64,000 nt of DNA, taken from positions 1,426,001 to 1,490,000 of the forward strand of contig NZ_RBIQ01000007.1 of NCBI RefSeq assembly GCF_003634105.1, in the 5' to 3' direction. The notes beneath the pieces were generated by a model. The model was not told the origin of the DNA, searched no databases, and was given only the letters and a program-made list of their open reading frames with translations. The DNA comes from Maribacter vaceletii (GTDB lineage: Bacteria > Bacteroidota > Bacteroidia > Flavobacteriales > Flavobacteriaceae). The position numbers were made by a program, and so were the translations under genes. Shown piece after piece: positions 44,601-53,218 of the stretch; position 1 is the stretch's first letter, and the number at the start of each line of letters is the position of its first letter.

Positions 44601-45344
44601 TTAGATTTTAATCGTGTAAAATTAGAAACATTTAAAGCCGCTCCTTCCTTAGTTTGGAGGGGAGAACTTGGTTCAAAATTTAGAACAGGAGTTACCTATG
44701 AATCTATTGAGGTAGAAGAAACAGAAAATCGTTTTATAAATACATTTTTAACCTCTACTAATATTGATAATAGTAAAAGTTTTGTAGGAGTAGATGGGGA
44801 ATATACCTATAGTAATATAGATAATAATGCGTTTCCAACTATGGGGATGGCAACATCATTACATGCAGGTTATACAACAAGTGTAGATGGTAAAGCGGAG
44901 AGTTATGGGTTTGTTATACCAAGTATTTCTTTTAATTATAAATTAGTTCCTAGTGGTAGTTTGGTATTTGCAACAAAATGGAAAGCTCATTTTAATATTG
45001 GAAATGGGTATGAATTTTACCAAGCAGCAAGTATTGGCGGTTTAGATGGGTTACGTGGTTTTAGAAACCAAAGGTTTACTGGGAAAACTGCTTATTATCA
45101 AAATACAGATATAAGATACAATTTAAGAACAATGAAAACAGGAATAATACCAATTACTATAGGGGTTTATGGTGGTTATGATTACGGTAGGGTATGGTTT
45201 CCTGGATTAAGTTCTAACCAATGGCATACTTCTGCAGGTGGAGGTTTTTTCTTAAATGCTTCAGATGTAGCCTCAGCTAGATTTGCTCTTTTTAATAGTG
45301 AAGATGGTGTCCGTTTCTCTTTTGGAATTGGGTTTGGTTTCTAA
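41631..45344 (+). CDS. Lipoprotein: phosphoesterase + kinase-like domain + beta-barrel
   Basis: This 1237-residue protein starts at MKKYYLGLLFIILLGSC (lipobox Cys17); a TTG five codons upstream is rejected. Domain 1 (about 35-330) is a calcineurin-like phosphoesterase with LIGDAGLSP, LGDNIYPAG, PGNHDWYND, IHHPMFSYG and SGHEHTLQY. Domain 2 (about 430-700) has a Gly-rich start (MRKGGGHQSKSL), then VRLFDMLIGDWDRHTDQW and VPRDRDQAFS, resembling FAM20/HipA/CotH-type atypical kinase catalytic motifs. Domain 3 (about 880-1237) looks like a BamA/Omp85-type barrel ending FSFGIGFGF. An enzyme tethered at or through the outer membrane is inferred. Confidence 0.65.
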   Translation: MKKYYLGLLFIILLGSCATKKEKYVSNDSAIDVATNKELSHTFYLIGDAGLSPENKLNPTLKLFKERLEKAEDNSTVLFLGDNIYPAGLPDKDKDVKGHKIAKNHLDAQLKTLSNYKGNTIFIPGNHDWYNDGLKGLEREEKYIQDALKSKEVFFPENGCPIEKIEINEKVVVIAIDSQWYLANWDKHPTMNDDCEIKDREKFFQELEGLIKKNEDKTTIIAIHHPMFSYGVHGGQTSFKKNIYPGHTRIPLPILGSFINVLRRTTGASMQDMNNRKYRELRKRIVTLAQYSNKVIFASGHEHTLQYIVEENIPQIVSGSGAKEEASKLLNGAKFSTGKNGYAVLEVYKDGSSRVRYYGISEKNTEKFLYTSEVLPSQRKENKRAYNTSFPPLVEASIYSKEEVEKSKFYTWFWGERYRDIYGQKVAAPTVNLDTLFGGLKVMRKGGGHQSKSLRLVNSKGQEYVMRALRKSAEVYLQAAAFKDQYIIGDFEDTYVQKTLLDFYTGSHPYAPFTIGTLSDAVGIYHTNPVLYYIPKQPAIKEYTDEFGDALYMIEERTDDNHGDKKSFGFANKMKSTDDLLKKLRKDEDFKIDKQAYVKVRLFDMLIGDWDRHTDQWRWAEFKDKETGETIYKPVPRDRDQAFSIMGDGAFMSFATRAIPSLSLMEGFNNEIRNVKGFNGSPMTFALDMTLLPETTLDLWLQQARYLQENITEEVIDQAFLNFPKEVRGEKTEELKSILLSRKQHLIETAKAYFNLLNKFSTITGTDKDDYFTITGQGSNSIKVEGHRIKKGKKTDQFFSKVYSKSTSKEIWIYGLDDDDYFDVKNITKSMPKLRIVGGQNNDIYDVVNSKGVYLYDNKLKKNTLKSIKGAKVRFTTDYETNTYQPIKYKTSNNQLIPMAGYNPDDGFRLGISNTYVYNGLRQNPFTRRHILNAQFYFATSGFDILYKGEFANIFGNANLEVLAKLTSPNFSVNFFGYGNDSENLDNDLDLDFNRVKLETFKAAPSLVWRGELGSKFRTGVTYESIEVEETENRFINTFLTSTNIDNSKSFVGVDGEYTYSNIDNNAFPTMGMATSLHAGYTTSVDGKAESYGFVIPSISFNYKLVPSGSLVFATKWKAHFNIGNGYEFYQAASIGGLDGLRGFRNQRFTGKTAYYQNTDIRYNLRTMKTGIIPITIGVYGGYDYGRVWFPGLSSNQWHTSAGGGFFLNASDVASARFALFNSEDGVRFSFGIGFGF

Positions 45345-45347
45345 AAG

Positions 45348-46202
45348 TTATTTAAGTTTATAGGAATACATATTTCTTCCTGTAGGCCCTTTTTTTTCAT
45401 CAGATAATAATAAGGTACTCTGATTTAAAAAACAAACAGATTCTAATTGGTTTGTAGATTCTAAATCTATAGTTTCTACTTTTCCTTTAGAAAAGTTAGC
45501 ATCTTTAAAGTCGGTTATAATAAATAACTTTCCATAGCTTAATAAAACTAATTTAGAGCCATCTGGAGCTAAATCTGCAGAAGTTATCTGGCAGGTGTTC
45601 CAATCATTACAAAAGTTTAATGTATCTACTAATTGTGCTTTATGATTTCCGGCAATAGAAGGTATTTTATAAACAAAAGCTTCCCCATTAAATGGGTGAG
45701 CACGGTTTTTAGTTATTAAATATAAAAAGTTGTTGTAATAAAAAATAGCCTCAGCATCATAGAATAAATGGGTTTTTTTAGGAGGAAATTTTTCTTGTTC
45801 TGGATAATAAAAGTGTATTGCTTCAGCATTAATTTTATCTCCTTTTTCTATTTCAGGATTTGGGATTTTATAAATAACTAAATCTTTACGTTTATTTTCA
45901 TTATTGCCAGTATCAGCAATATAAACATTGCCTTTATTGTCTTTAGTAAGATCTTCCCAATCTTTATTTTTTCGTTTTTTTACTTCTAGTGTTTTGGTAA
46001 TTTTACCTTTAAAGTTTGTTTGATAAATTTTATTTTTATTTCCGCTATCTTCCACAAACCATGCATGAGTATCAGAGAAAGAAACAATACCGGAATTTTC
46101 GCTTAGTTCTTTTGGTAACTCCGTAATTAAAACTAGTTTGTCAGAATTATTGCAAGTATTTAAGCTAAAAATTGTAATAAGAAAAAGTAGAAACTTGAAC
46201 AT
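45348..46202 (-). CDS. Predicted beta-propeller lipoprotein/secreted protein
   Basis: This 284-residue protein has an N-terminal signal (MFKFLLFLITIFSLNTC, Cys17). Repeated strands such as NSGIVSFSDTHAWFVEDSG, DWEDLTKDNKGNVYIADTG and DAEAIFYYNNFLYLITKN suggest a six-bladed beta-propeller of the NHL/SdiA-regulated type. The end is QSTLLLSDEKKGPTGRNMY. There is no catalytic motif that I recognise. It converges with the large phosphoesterase fusion gene 3 bp away. Confidence 0.6.
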   Translation of the reverse strand: MFKFLLFLITIFSLNTCNNSDKLVLITELPKELSENSGIVSFSDTHAWFVEDSGNKNKIYQTNFKGKITKTLEVKKRKNKDWEDLTKDNKGNVYIADTGNNENKRKDLVIYKIPNPEIEKGDKINAEAIHFYYPEQEKFPPKKTHLFYDAEAIFYYNNFLYLITKNRAHPFNGEAFVYKIPSIAGNHKAQLVDTLNFCNDWNTCQITSADLAPDGSKLVLLSYGKLFIITDFKDANFSKGKVETIDLESTNQLESVCFLNQSTLLLSDEKKGPTGRNMYSYKLK

Positions 46203-46364
46203 TGCATTGTTTTTTTAGGATAACATACCCAAAGTTAATTTATAAAAAAGAAAAGGGCTTTAGTTTCTACTTTGTTTAACATCAATTTATACAAGTTTGT
46301 GACAATTTTAGTTTTTAAATAATATGGTTTTTTAAGACAAATTCATTTTATAGACAACTAAAAT

Positions 46365-46404
46365 AAAAATGGGATTAGTAAGTACACTTACTAATCCCAT
46401 TTTT
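46365..46404 (-). terminator. Terminator of the symporter gene
   Basis: A perfect 19-bp inverted repeat (46365-46383 with 46386-46404) starts 20 bp beyond the symporter stop codon. Its A/T-rich ends provide a T-run on the minus strand. Confidence 0.88.
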
Positions 46405-46423
46405 ATAAAACTATTTTTATGTA

Positions 46424-48076
46424 TTAGTTCCAAAACATAGCGTAAAGAGCTACTAAGACAATCATTACGGCAAAAGAACCAATAGTAAATAAAGACGATG
46501 TTTTAAATAGATCTCCAGAAAGGTTAATTCCTTTTTCATCGTCTTTTCCATTATTCTGCATATAACTTAATATAGCAATAACTAACATAGTTAATAAAGT
46601 AGTATATCCCATTTGATCCATGAAAGGAACATCAACAAATAAGGCACTTGTAGACCAACCATTAGGTGCTACTTTAAAGTACATAGCAATAGGAATAGAA
46701 ACTAATGCCCCAATAATGGCAGCTTTGTTTGTTGTTTTTTTCCAGAATAGCCCTAAAAGGAAAACCCCAAGAATACCTGGGCTTACAATACCTGTATATT
46801 CTTGAATAAATTGAAAAGCTTGGTCTATACCTCCAAGTAATGGAGCCATAATAGAAGCTATAATTAATGCAACTGCAGCTGAAATTCTACCAACATTTAC
46901 GGTTTTTTTGTCGCTAGCATTCTTGTCAATATATTGCTTGTAAATATCCATTGTAAAAATGGTAGATGTTGAGTTTAGCATAGATGCTAAAGAAGAAACA
47001 ATAGCAGCAGCAAGTGCAGCAAAAGCAACACCTTTTAATCCTGTAGGTAAAAATTGTAATAACCATGGGTATGCTTTATCGGCTTGATCCAAGGAAGGTA
47101 AATTCTTTAAACCAGCTTCTCCAAGGCTTGCCAAAATTTCTGGGTCGTTAACCATTACATATGCAGCAATACCAGGTAAAACAACAATAACAGGTATTAT
47201 TAATTTTAAAACAGCTGCCATAAGAATACCTTTTTGAGATTCTTTTAATGATTTAGCAGCAAGTGTTCTTTGTATAATGTATTGGTTAAAGCCCCAATAG
47301 TATAGGTTTGCTACCCATAAGCCACCAACTAATACTCCTATTCCAGGTAGGTTTTTGTATTGTGGGTTAGATTTATCTAAAATCATAGCAAACTTATCAG
47401 GAACAGCATTATATACAACTTTTACACCTTCTATAACTCCTTCTCCACCAGATACGGTATTTAAAGCAAGGTATGTAGTTACTAAACCACCTAAAACTAA
47501 AAATACTACTTGTATCACATCTGTCCATGCTACGGCAGATAATCCTCCGTATAAAGAATAAGCGGCAGCAAATAAAGCTAGTCCTATAACACCATAAACC
47601 ATTGGTATTCCCATAATAGTTTCTAAGGCTAAAGAACCTAGATATAGAACAGAAGCTAAGTTTACAAAAACATAAAGAGCTATCCAGAATACAGCCAATA
47701 TGGTTTTTAAGTTTGTAGAGAATCTTTTTTCTACAAATTCAGGAATTGTGTATAGTCCTTTTTCAATAAAAATGGGAAGAAAATATTTTCCAACTATAAT
47801 TAAAGTAAGGGCTGCCATCCACTCATAAGAGGCTATTGCTAAGCCTAATGCAAAACCGGAACCAGACATTCCAATAAACTGTTCTGCAGAGATGTTTGCA
47901 GCAATTAATGATGCGCCAATTGCCCACCAAGGCAAAGATTTACTTGCTAAAAAATAATCTTCAGCGTTTTTTTGATGGCCTTTTTTATCACGAGATACCC
48001 AAAGACCCACTCCTAAAATTAATACAGCATATGCAGTAAAAATAAAATAATCCCAAAATTCAAATGCAGTGGTCAT
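46424..48076 (-). CDS. Sodium/sugar symporter (SSS/SGLT family)
   Basis: This 550-residue inner-membrane transporter has about 14 helices, with YFLASKSLPWWAIGASLIAANIS (in two parts, about 40-62), GLYTIPEFVEKRF and ASMLNSTSTIFTMDIY, as in sodium-coupled sugar transporters. It takes up a sugar with Na+, common in marine bacteria. It is divergent from pgmB-GH65-GH13, so glucose, maltose or a related disaccharide is the likely substrate. It has its own terminator. Confidence 0.88.
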   Translation of the reverse strand: MTTAFEFWDYFIFTAYAVLILGVGLWVSRDKKGHQKNAEDYFLASKSLPWWAIGASLIAANISAEQFIGMSGSGFALGLAIASYEWMAALTLIIVGKYFLPIFIEKGLYTIPEFVEKRFSTNLKTILAVFWIALYVFVNLASVLYLGSLALETIMGIPMVYGVIGLALFAAAYSLYGGLSAVAWTDVIQVVFLVLGGLVTTYLALNTVSGGEGVIEGVKVVYNAVPDKFAMILDKSNPQYKNLPGIGVLVGGLWVANLYYWGFNQYIIQRTLAAKSLKESQKGILMAAVLKLIIPVIVVLPGIAAYVMVNDPEILASLGEAGLKNLPSLDQADKAYPWLLQFLPTGLKGVAFAALAAAIVSSLASMLNSTSTIFTMDIYKQYIDKNASDKKTVNVGRISAAVALIIASIMAPLLGGIDQAFQFIQEYTGIVSPGILGVFLLGLFWKKTTNKAAIIGALVSIPIAMYFKVAPNGWSTSALFVDVPFMDQMGYTTLLTMLVIAILSYMQNNGKDDEKGINLSGDLFKTSSLFTIGSFAVMIVLVALYAMFWN

Positions 48077-48447
48077 AATTTCTTGTTTGGTTGTTAAATT
48101 GTTTAAAAAATTATATAAGTGTTGAGGCTTATATAAAAGGGGTAATAAATGTACAATATACGGTTAATATTAATAATGGTAAAAATTAAGCGATTTAATT
48201 AACATATTGGTCTTTTTTTTAACTTTTTTAGTGTCAATTCATAATATCTAAGCTCTTTAATACAAAAACAAAGAGAAAATTACATGTGGAAGATTGTAAA
48301 TCGCTAAAAATCAGTACTAATTATAAAATATTTTCTTTTAAAGAATGAATAAAAATAGTAAATTCTTATTTCTTCCTAACTAAAAAGTTCGGACTTTTAC
48401 ATCTCTGAATTTAAAGGAGTTTAAATACTTATTTTTAAATATATTTT
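48077..48447. promoter_or_regulatory. 371-bp divergent control region for the sugar genes
   Basis: This AT-rich region between the symporter and pgmB contains one clear inverted repeat, AAAAGT-TCGG-ACTTTT (48383-48398), 50 bp before pgmB. No complete TAnnTTTG promoter is obvious. No gene is seen. The repeat could be an operator for a sugar regulator, but no regulator gene lies in the cluster. Confidence 0.4.
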
Positions 48448-49107
48448 ATGCAAAATATTGGTTTTATTTTTGATTTAGATGGTGTTATTGTTGATACTGC
48501 TAAATATCATTTTTTAGCTTGGAAAAAACTAGCGAATGAGCTGGGTTTTGAATTTACCATAGAGCAAAATGAAATGTTTAAAGGGGTGAGTAGAAAGCGT
48601 TGTTTAGAAATACTATTAGATATAGGAAAAGTAACCGCAACACAAGAGCAATTTAATACTTGGATGCATGATAAAAATGTAGATTATTTAGCATATATAG
48701 AAAAAATGGATGCTTCAGAAATTCTTCCAGAAGTACCTAAAGTATTAGAATTTTTAAAGAAAAATAAAATACCAATAGCGCTTGGTTCTGCCAGTAAAAA
48801 TGCAAGACCAATTCTAAAAAAAGTAGGTTTGTTAGCGTATTTTGATGCTATTTTGGATGGTAATAATGTAACTAAAGCAAAACCAGACCCGGAAGTATTT
48901 TTATTAGCGGCAAAGGAAATAAATATAGCTCCAGAAAATTGTATTGTTTTTGAAGATGCTGTTGCTGGTATTGCAGCAGCAAATAATGCAAAGATGACAA
49001 GTATTGGTATTGGCGATGCTAGTATTCTAGTAGAAGCTAAGTACAATTTTAAAGATTTTACAGAAATGTCTTTAGATTTCATTAAAGAATTAATAGGTAA
49101 AAAATGA
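48448..49107 (+). CDS. pgmB: Beta-phosphoglucomutase
   Basis: This 219-residue HAD-family enzyme turns beta-glucose 1-phosphate into glucose 6-phosphate. The nucleophile/acid pair is in FDLDGVIVDT (Asp8 and Asp10), with GSASKNARPIL and the Lys/Asp motifs KAKPDPEVF and EDAVAGIAAA following. It overlaps the GH65 gene by 4 bp (ATGA), so the phosphorylase product passes directly to it. Confidence 0.93.
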   Translation: MQNIGFIFDLDGVIVDTAKYHFLAWKKLANELGFEFTIEQNEMFKGVSRKRCLEILLDIGKVTATQEQFNTWMHDKNVDYLAYIEKMDASEILPEVPKVLEFLKKNKIPIALGSASKNARPILKKVGLLAYFDAILDGNNVTKAKPDPEVFLLAAKEINIAPENCIVFEDAVAGIAAANNAKMTSIGIGDASILVEAKYNFKDFTEMSLDFIKELIGKK

Positions 49108-51413
49108 ATCAGGATTATATAAAATCAGACCATTGGTCTATCATAGAAGAAGGCTTTAATGCAGAAAGAGTAAAATCCTCTGAAAGCCTATTTAGTATTG
49201 GCAACGGAGCCATGGGGCAACGTGCAAATTTTGAAGAAAACTATTCTGGCGAAACTTTTCAAGGTAGTTATATTGCAGGAGTATATTATCCAGATAAAAC
49301 ACGAGTAGGTTGGTGGAAAAATGGATACCCAGAATATTTTGCCAAGGTTTTAAATGCACCTAACTGGATAGGGATAAATGTTTTTATAAATAATGAACCT
49401 TTAGATTTAAACACATGTAAAGAAATTTCCGATTTTAAAAGGGAGTTAAACATGCAAGAAGGTTGGTATAAAAGAACCTTTAAAGCTACACTACCCAATA
49501 CTATTAAAGTAGAAGTTGCTATTACTAGGTTTTTAAGTTTGGATATAGATGAGGTAGGTGCAATTTCGTATTCCATAAAAGTAATAAACCAAGATGCTAA
49601 TGTAAAGTTTGTACCATATTTAGATAGTGGTATAACAAATGAAGATAGTAATTGGGACGACAAATTTTGGAACACAACTGTAGTAGAGGACTTTGAAAAT
49701 AGAGCTTTTATTACTTCTCATACCATGAAAACCAATTTTAAGGTATGTACTTTTATGCAAGCTAATGCAGTTTATAAAGACAATGAAATTATCGCAACTA
49801 AAGGAGATAGTTCAGAGACTTTTATAAGTGCAATTATAGAAAAAGAAGTAGAAAAAGGAGAAGAAATTACTTTATATAAGTTTGGTGGTTATACCGTTTC
49901 AACAAATCATGAGAATGGGAAATTACAAGAAGCTGCAAATATTGCTTTAGACAAAGCTTCTGCATTAGGGTTTCATAAATTATTAGAAAAGCAGAAAAAT
50001 GCTTGGGCTAGTATTTGGGAAATGAGTGATATTTCTATCCTTGGCGACGTAAAAGCGCAACAAGCCATTCGTTTTAATATTTTTCAATTAAACCAAACAT
50101 ATTTAGGAACAGATTCTAGGTTAAATATTGGGCCAAAAGGTTTTACTGGAGAAAAATACGGTGGCAGTACCTATTGGGATACCGAGGCTTATTGTATTCC
50201 GTTTTATATGGCAACAAAAGACCAACAAGTTGCAAGAAAATTATTAAAATATAGATATAACCATTTAGAGAAAGCTATAGAAAATGCCAAAAAATTAGGT
50301 TTTGTAAAAGGTGCTGCCCTTTACCCAATGGTAACTATGAATGGCGAAGAATGCCATAACGAATGGGAAATTACTTTTGAAGAAATTCATAGAAATGGAG
50401 CCATAGCTTTTGCCATTTATAATTATTACAGGTATACGGGAGATTATAGCTATATCCCAGAAATGGGTCTAGAGGTGTTAATTGGTATTAGCCGTTTTTG
50501 GCAACAAAGAGCAAACTTTTCTTCTGCTAAAGAAAAGTATGTAATTCTAGGTGTTACAGGTCCTAATGAGTATGAGAATAATGTAAACAACAATTGGTAT
50601 ACTAACTATATTGCTAAATGGTGTTTAGATTTTACTACAGCACAACTGCAAAAAGTAAAAGAAGAATACGCAGAGGAGTATGCTAGAATTATAGATAAAA
50701 CTGCGGTATCAGATGCAGAGATTAAGGATTGGAAAACGGTTGCTGGTAAAATGTATTTCCCATATTCAGAAGAAAATAATGTTTACTTACAACAAGATGG
50801 TTTTTTAGATAAAGAATTAATAAAAGTATCTAATTTAGATACATCTCAAAGACCAATTAATCAAAAATGGAGTTGGGACAGAATTTTACGTTCACCCTAT
50901 ATAAAACAAGCAGATATTTTACAAGGTTTTTATTTCTTTGAAGACCACTTTACACAAGAAGAACTAGAGAAACATTTCGATTTTTACGAGCCATTTACAG
51001 TACATGAATCCTCCTTGTCTCCATGCGTGCATAGCATACAAGCTGCTAAATTAGGAAGAATGGGGCAGGCATATAACTTTTATTTACGTACATCCCGTTT
51101 AGATTTAGACGACTATAATAAAGAAGTAGAAGAAGGTTTGCATATAACCAGTATGGCAGGTACTTGGATGAGTATTGTAGAAGGTTTTGGTGGTATGCGA
51201 ATACAGGATAACGCCCTTTCATTTATACCACAAATTCCAGAACAATGGTCTTCGTATTCTTTTAAGCTTAACTTTAGAAACACCATTATTACAGTTACGG
51301 TAAATACTAAAGAAACAAGCTTTAGTATTTTAGGAGATCAAGAAGTTACTATACAAGTGAATCATAAAAAGGTAGTACTTATTCCCGGAGAAGTAGTAAA
51401 AGTTACTAATTAG
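49104..51413 (+). CDS. Glycoside hydrolase family 65 disaccharide phosphorylase
   Basis: This 769-residue cytoplasmic enzyme lacks a signal peptide. GH65 phosphorylases split alpha-linked disaccharides with phosphate into beta-glucose 1-phosphate and glucose. Visible motifs are GSTYWDTEAYCIPFYM, the catalytic-Glu segment GEECHNEWEITFEE, and VTGPNEYENNVNNNWYTN. Maltose phosphorylase is the most likely identity because of the alpha-amylase gene beside it; trehalose or kojibiose phosphorylase cannot be excluded by eye. Confidence 0.88.
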   Translation: MNQDYIKSDHWSIIEEGFNAERVKSSESLFSIGNGAMGQRANFEENYSGETFQGSYIAGVYYPDKTRVGWWKNGYPEYFAKVLNAPNWIGINVFINNEPLDLNTCKEISDFKRELNMQEGWYKRTFKATLPNTIKVEVAITRFLSLDIDEVGAISYSIKVINQDANVKFVPYLDSGITNEDSNWDDKFWNTTVVEDFENRAFITSHTMKTNFKVCTFMQANAVYKDNEIIATKGDSSETFISAIIEKEVEKGEEITLYKFGGYTVSTNHENGKLQEAANIALDKASALGFHKLLEKQKNAWASIWEMSDISILGDVKAQQAIRFNIFQLNQTYLGTDSRLNIGPKGFTGEKYGGSTYWDTEAYCIPFYMATKDQQVARKLLKYRYNHLEKAIENAKKLGFVKGAALYPMVTMNGEECHNEWEITFEEIHRNGAIAFAIYNYYRYTGDYSYIPEMGLEVLIGISRFWQQRANFSSAKEKYVILGVTGPNEYENNVNNNWYTNYIAKWCLDFTTAQLQKVKEEYAEEYARIIDKTAVSDAEIKDWKTVAGKMYFPYSEENNVYLQQDGFLDKELIKVSNLDTSQRPINQKWSWDRILRSPYIKQADILQGFYFFEDHFTQEELEKHFDFYEPFTVHESSLSPCVHSIQAAKLGRMGQAYNFYLRTSRLDLDDYNKEVEEGLHITSMAGTWMSIVEGFGGMRIQDNALSFIPQIPEQWSSYSFKLNFRNTIITVTVNTKETSFSILGDQEVTIQVNHKKVVLIPGEVVKVTN

Positions 51414-51422
51414 TATAACCAC

Positions 51423-53204
51423 ATGGCAAAGAGGAAAAAAGCAACAGTATATCAAGTTTTTACTAGGTTATTCGGGAATACAAATACTACGAATAAACCT
51501 TGGGGAATTATAGAAGAAAATGGTGTGGGTAAGTTTAATGACTTTACCACAAAAGCATTAAAAAGCATTAAGGATTTAGGAATTACCCATATTTGGTATA
51601 CAGGAGTGCCACACCATGCTGTAATTAAAGATTATACTAAATACGGAATTTCTAATGATAATCCAGAAGTTGTTAAAGGTAGAGCAGGTTCTCCTTATGC
51701 AGTTAAGGATTATTATAATGTAAACCCAGATTTGGCAATAAATCCAGAAAATAGGTTAGAAGAATTTAAAGCTTTAATAGACCGTTCTCATAAAGCAGGA
51801 TTAAACGTTATTATAGATATAGTGCCAAACCATGTGGCTCGCAATTATAAAGGAGAAACTAATCCAGATGGGATTGTAGATTTTGGTGCAAATGATGATA
51901 CTTCTGTAGAATATCATAAGAATAATAACTTTTATTACATTCCTGGGGAGGAGTACAAATCGCCAAACTGGAAAGACGGACTTTTACCTTTAGGAGGAGA
52001 AATTCCAGAAGATAAAATAGAACCCTTTAAAGAGGTTCCTGCCAAGTGGACAGGTAATGGGTCTCGTTTAGCACAGCCAAACATAAATGATTGGTATGAG
52101 ACCGTAAAAATAAATTATGGAATAAGACCCGATGGTACGTATGATTTTGATACGTTACCAGACTATTTTTTTCATAAAAATTACGAGGAACATTATACAT
52201 TTTGGAAAAATAAAGAGGTGCCAGATTCTTGGATAAAATTTAAAGATATTGCCTTATACTGGCTAAATTTTGGTGTAGATGGTTTTAGGTATGATATGGC
52301 CGAAATGGTTCCAGTAGAGTTCTGGAGCTACCTAAACTCCCACATAAAAATGCAAAAAAATGATGCTTTTATCATGGCAGAAGTGTATAATCCAGATTTA
52401 TATAGAGATTATATTCTCCTTGGGAAAATGGATTATTTGTATGATAAAGTAGAGCTCTATGATGGTCTTAAACATATTATGAAAGGCTATGGCTGGACAG
52501 ACCATATCGCTGTAGTTCAAAATAATCTAAAAGATATTGAGCATAACATGCTTCATTTTTTAGAAAATCATGATGAGCAAAGAATAGCAAGTCCAGAATT
52601 TGCAGGTAAAGCAGAAATAGGAAAACCAGCTATGGTAGTTTCTGCAACATTGAGTACTTCACCAACTATGCTTTATTTTGGACAAGAAGTAGGGGAGCCA
52701 GCAAAAGAAAATACAGGTTTTGGAAGCGCTTCTAGAACCTCAATTTTTGATTATGTAGGAGTCCCAACTTTTCAAAGATGGGTAAACAATAAAAAGTTTG
52801 ATGGCGGGCAATCTACAAAAGAAGAAAAAGAACTAAGAGATTTTTATAAAAGACTATTAAATGTTACTATAAACAGTAGTGCTTTAATGGGGTTTTATCA
52901 AGAAATACATTTTTATAATAAAGAAACTACTAAAGATTATGATCATCGCATATTTTCTTTTGTACGTTGGGATAAAGAAGAAAAACTGCTAATTGTTTCT
53001 AATTTTGATGCAGAAAAAACCTATAATTTAGATTTAAAGCTGCCAGAAAGTATGGTAACTTCTTGGGGTTTAACAGATGATACGTATGAACTTGTAGAAA
53101 AACTATACGGAAAAATTAAACCTCCTTTAGAAGTAAAAAATAAAGAAGGTCATATTAAAATAGAATTACTTCCATTAGAATCTTTTATCTTTCAGCTTCA
53201 ATAA
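51423..53204 (+). CDS. Intracellular alpha-amylase family protein (GH13)
   Basis: This 593-residue (beta/alpha)8 enzyme lacks a signal peptide and so acts in the cytoplasm. The GH13 regions are all present: DIVPNHVAR (region I), DGFRYDMAEMV (nucleophile Asp), IMAEVYNPD (acid/base Glu) and FLENHDEQRIAS (transition-state Asp). It probably hydrolyses or transfers maltodextrins to give maltose for the phosphorylase upstream (9-bp gap). Its exact product is uncertain. Confidence 0.85.
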   Translation: MAKRKKATVYQVFTRLFGNTNTTNKPWGIIEENGVGKFNDFTTKALKSIKDLGITHIWYTGVPHHAVIKDYTKYGISNDNPEVVKGRAGSPYAVKDYYNVNPDLAINPENRLEEFKALIDRSHKAGLNVIIDIVPNHVARNYKGETNPDGIVDFGANDDTSVEYHKNNNFYYIPGEEYKSPNWKDGLLPLGGEIPEDKIEPFKEVPAKWTGNGSRLAQPNINDWYETVKINYGIRPDGTYDFDTLPDYFFHKNYEEHYTFWKNKEVPDSWIKFKDIALYWLNFGVDGFRYDMAEMVPVEFWSYLNSHIKMQKNDAFIMAEVYNPDLYRDYILLGKMDYLYDKVELYDGLKHIMKGYGWTDHIAVVQNNLKDIEHNMLHFLENHDEQRIASPEFAGKAEIGKPAMVVSATLSTSPTMLYFGQEVGEPAKENTGFGSASRTSIFDYVGVPTFQRWVNNKKFDGGQSTKEEKELRDFYKRLLNVTINSSALMGFYQEIHFYNKETTKDYDHRIFSFVRWDKEEKLLIVSNFDAEKTYNLDLKLPESMVTSWGLTDDTYELVEKLYGKIKPPLEVKNKEGHIKIELLPLESFIFQLQ

Positions 53205-53218
53205 ACAATATAAAACAG

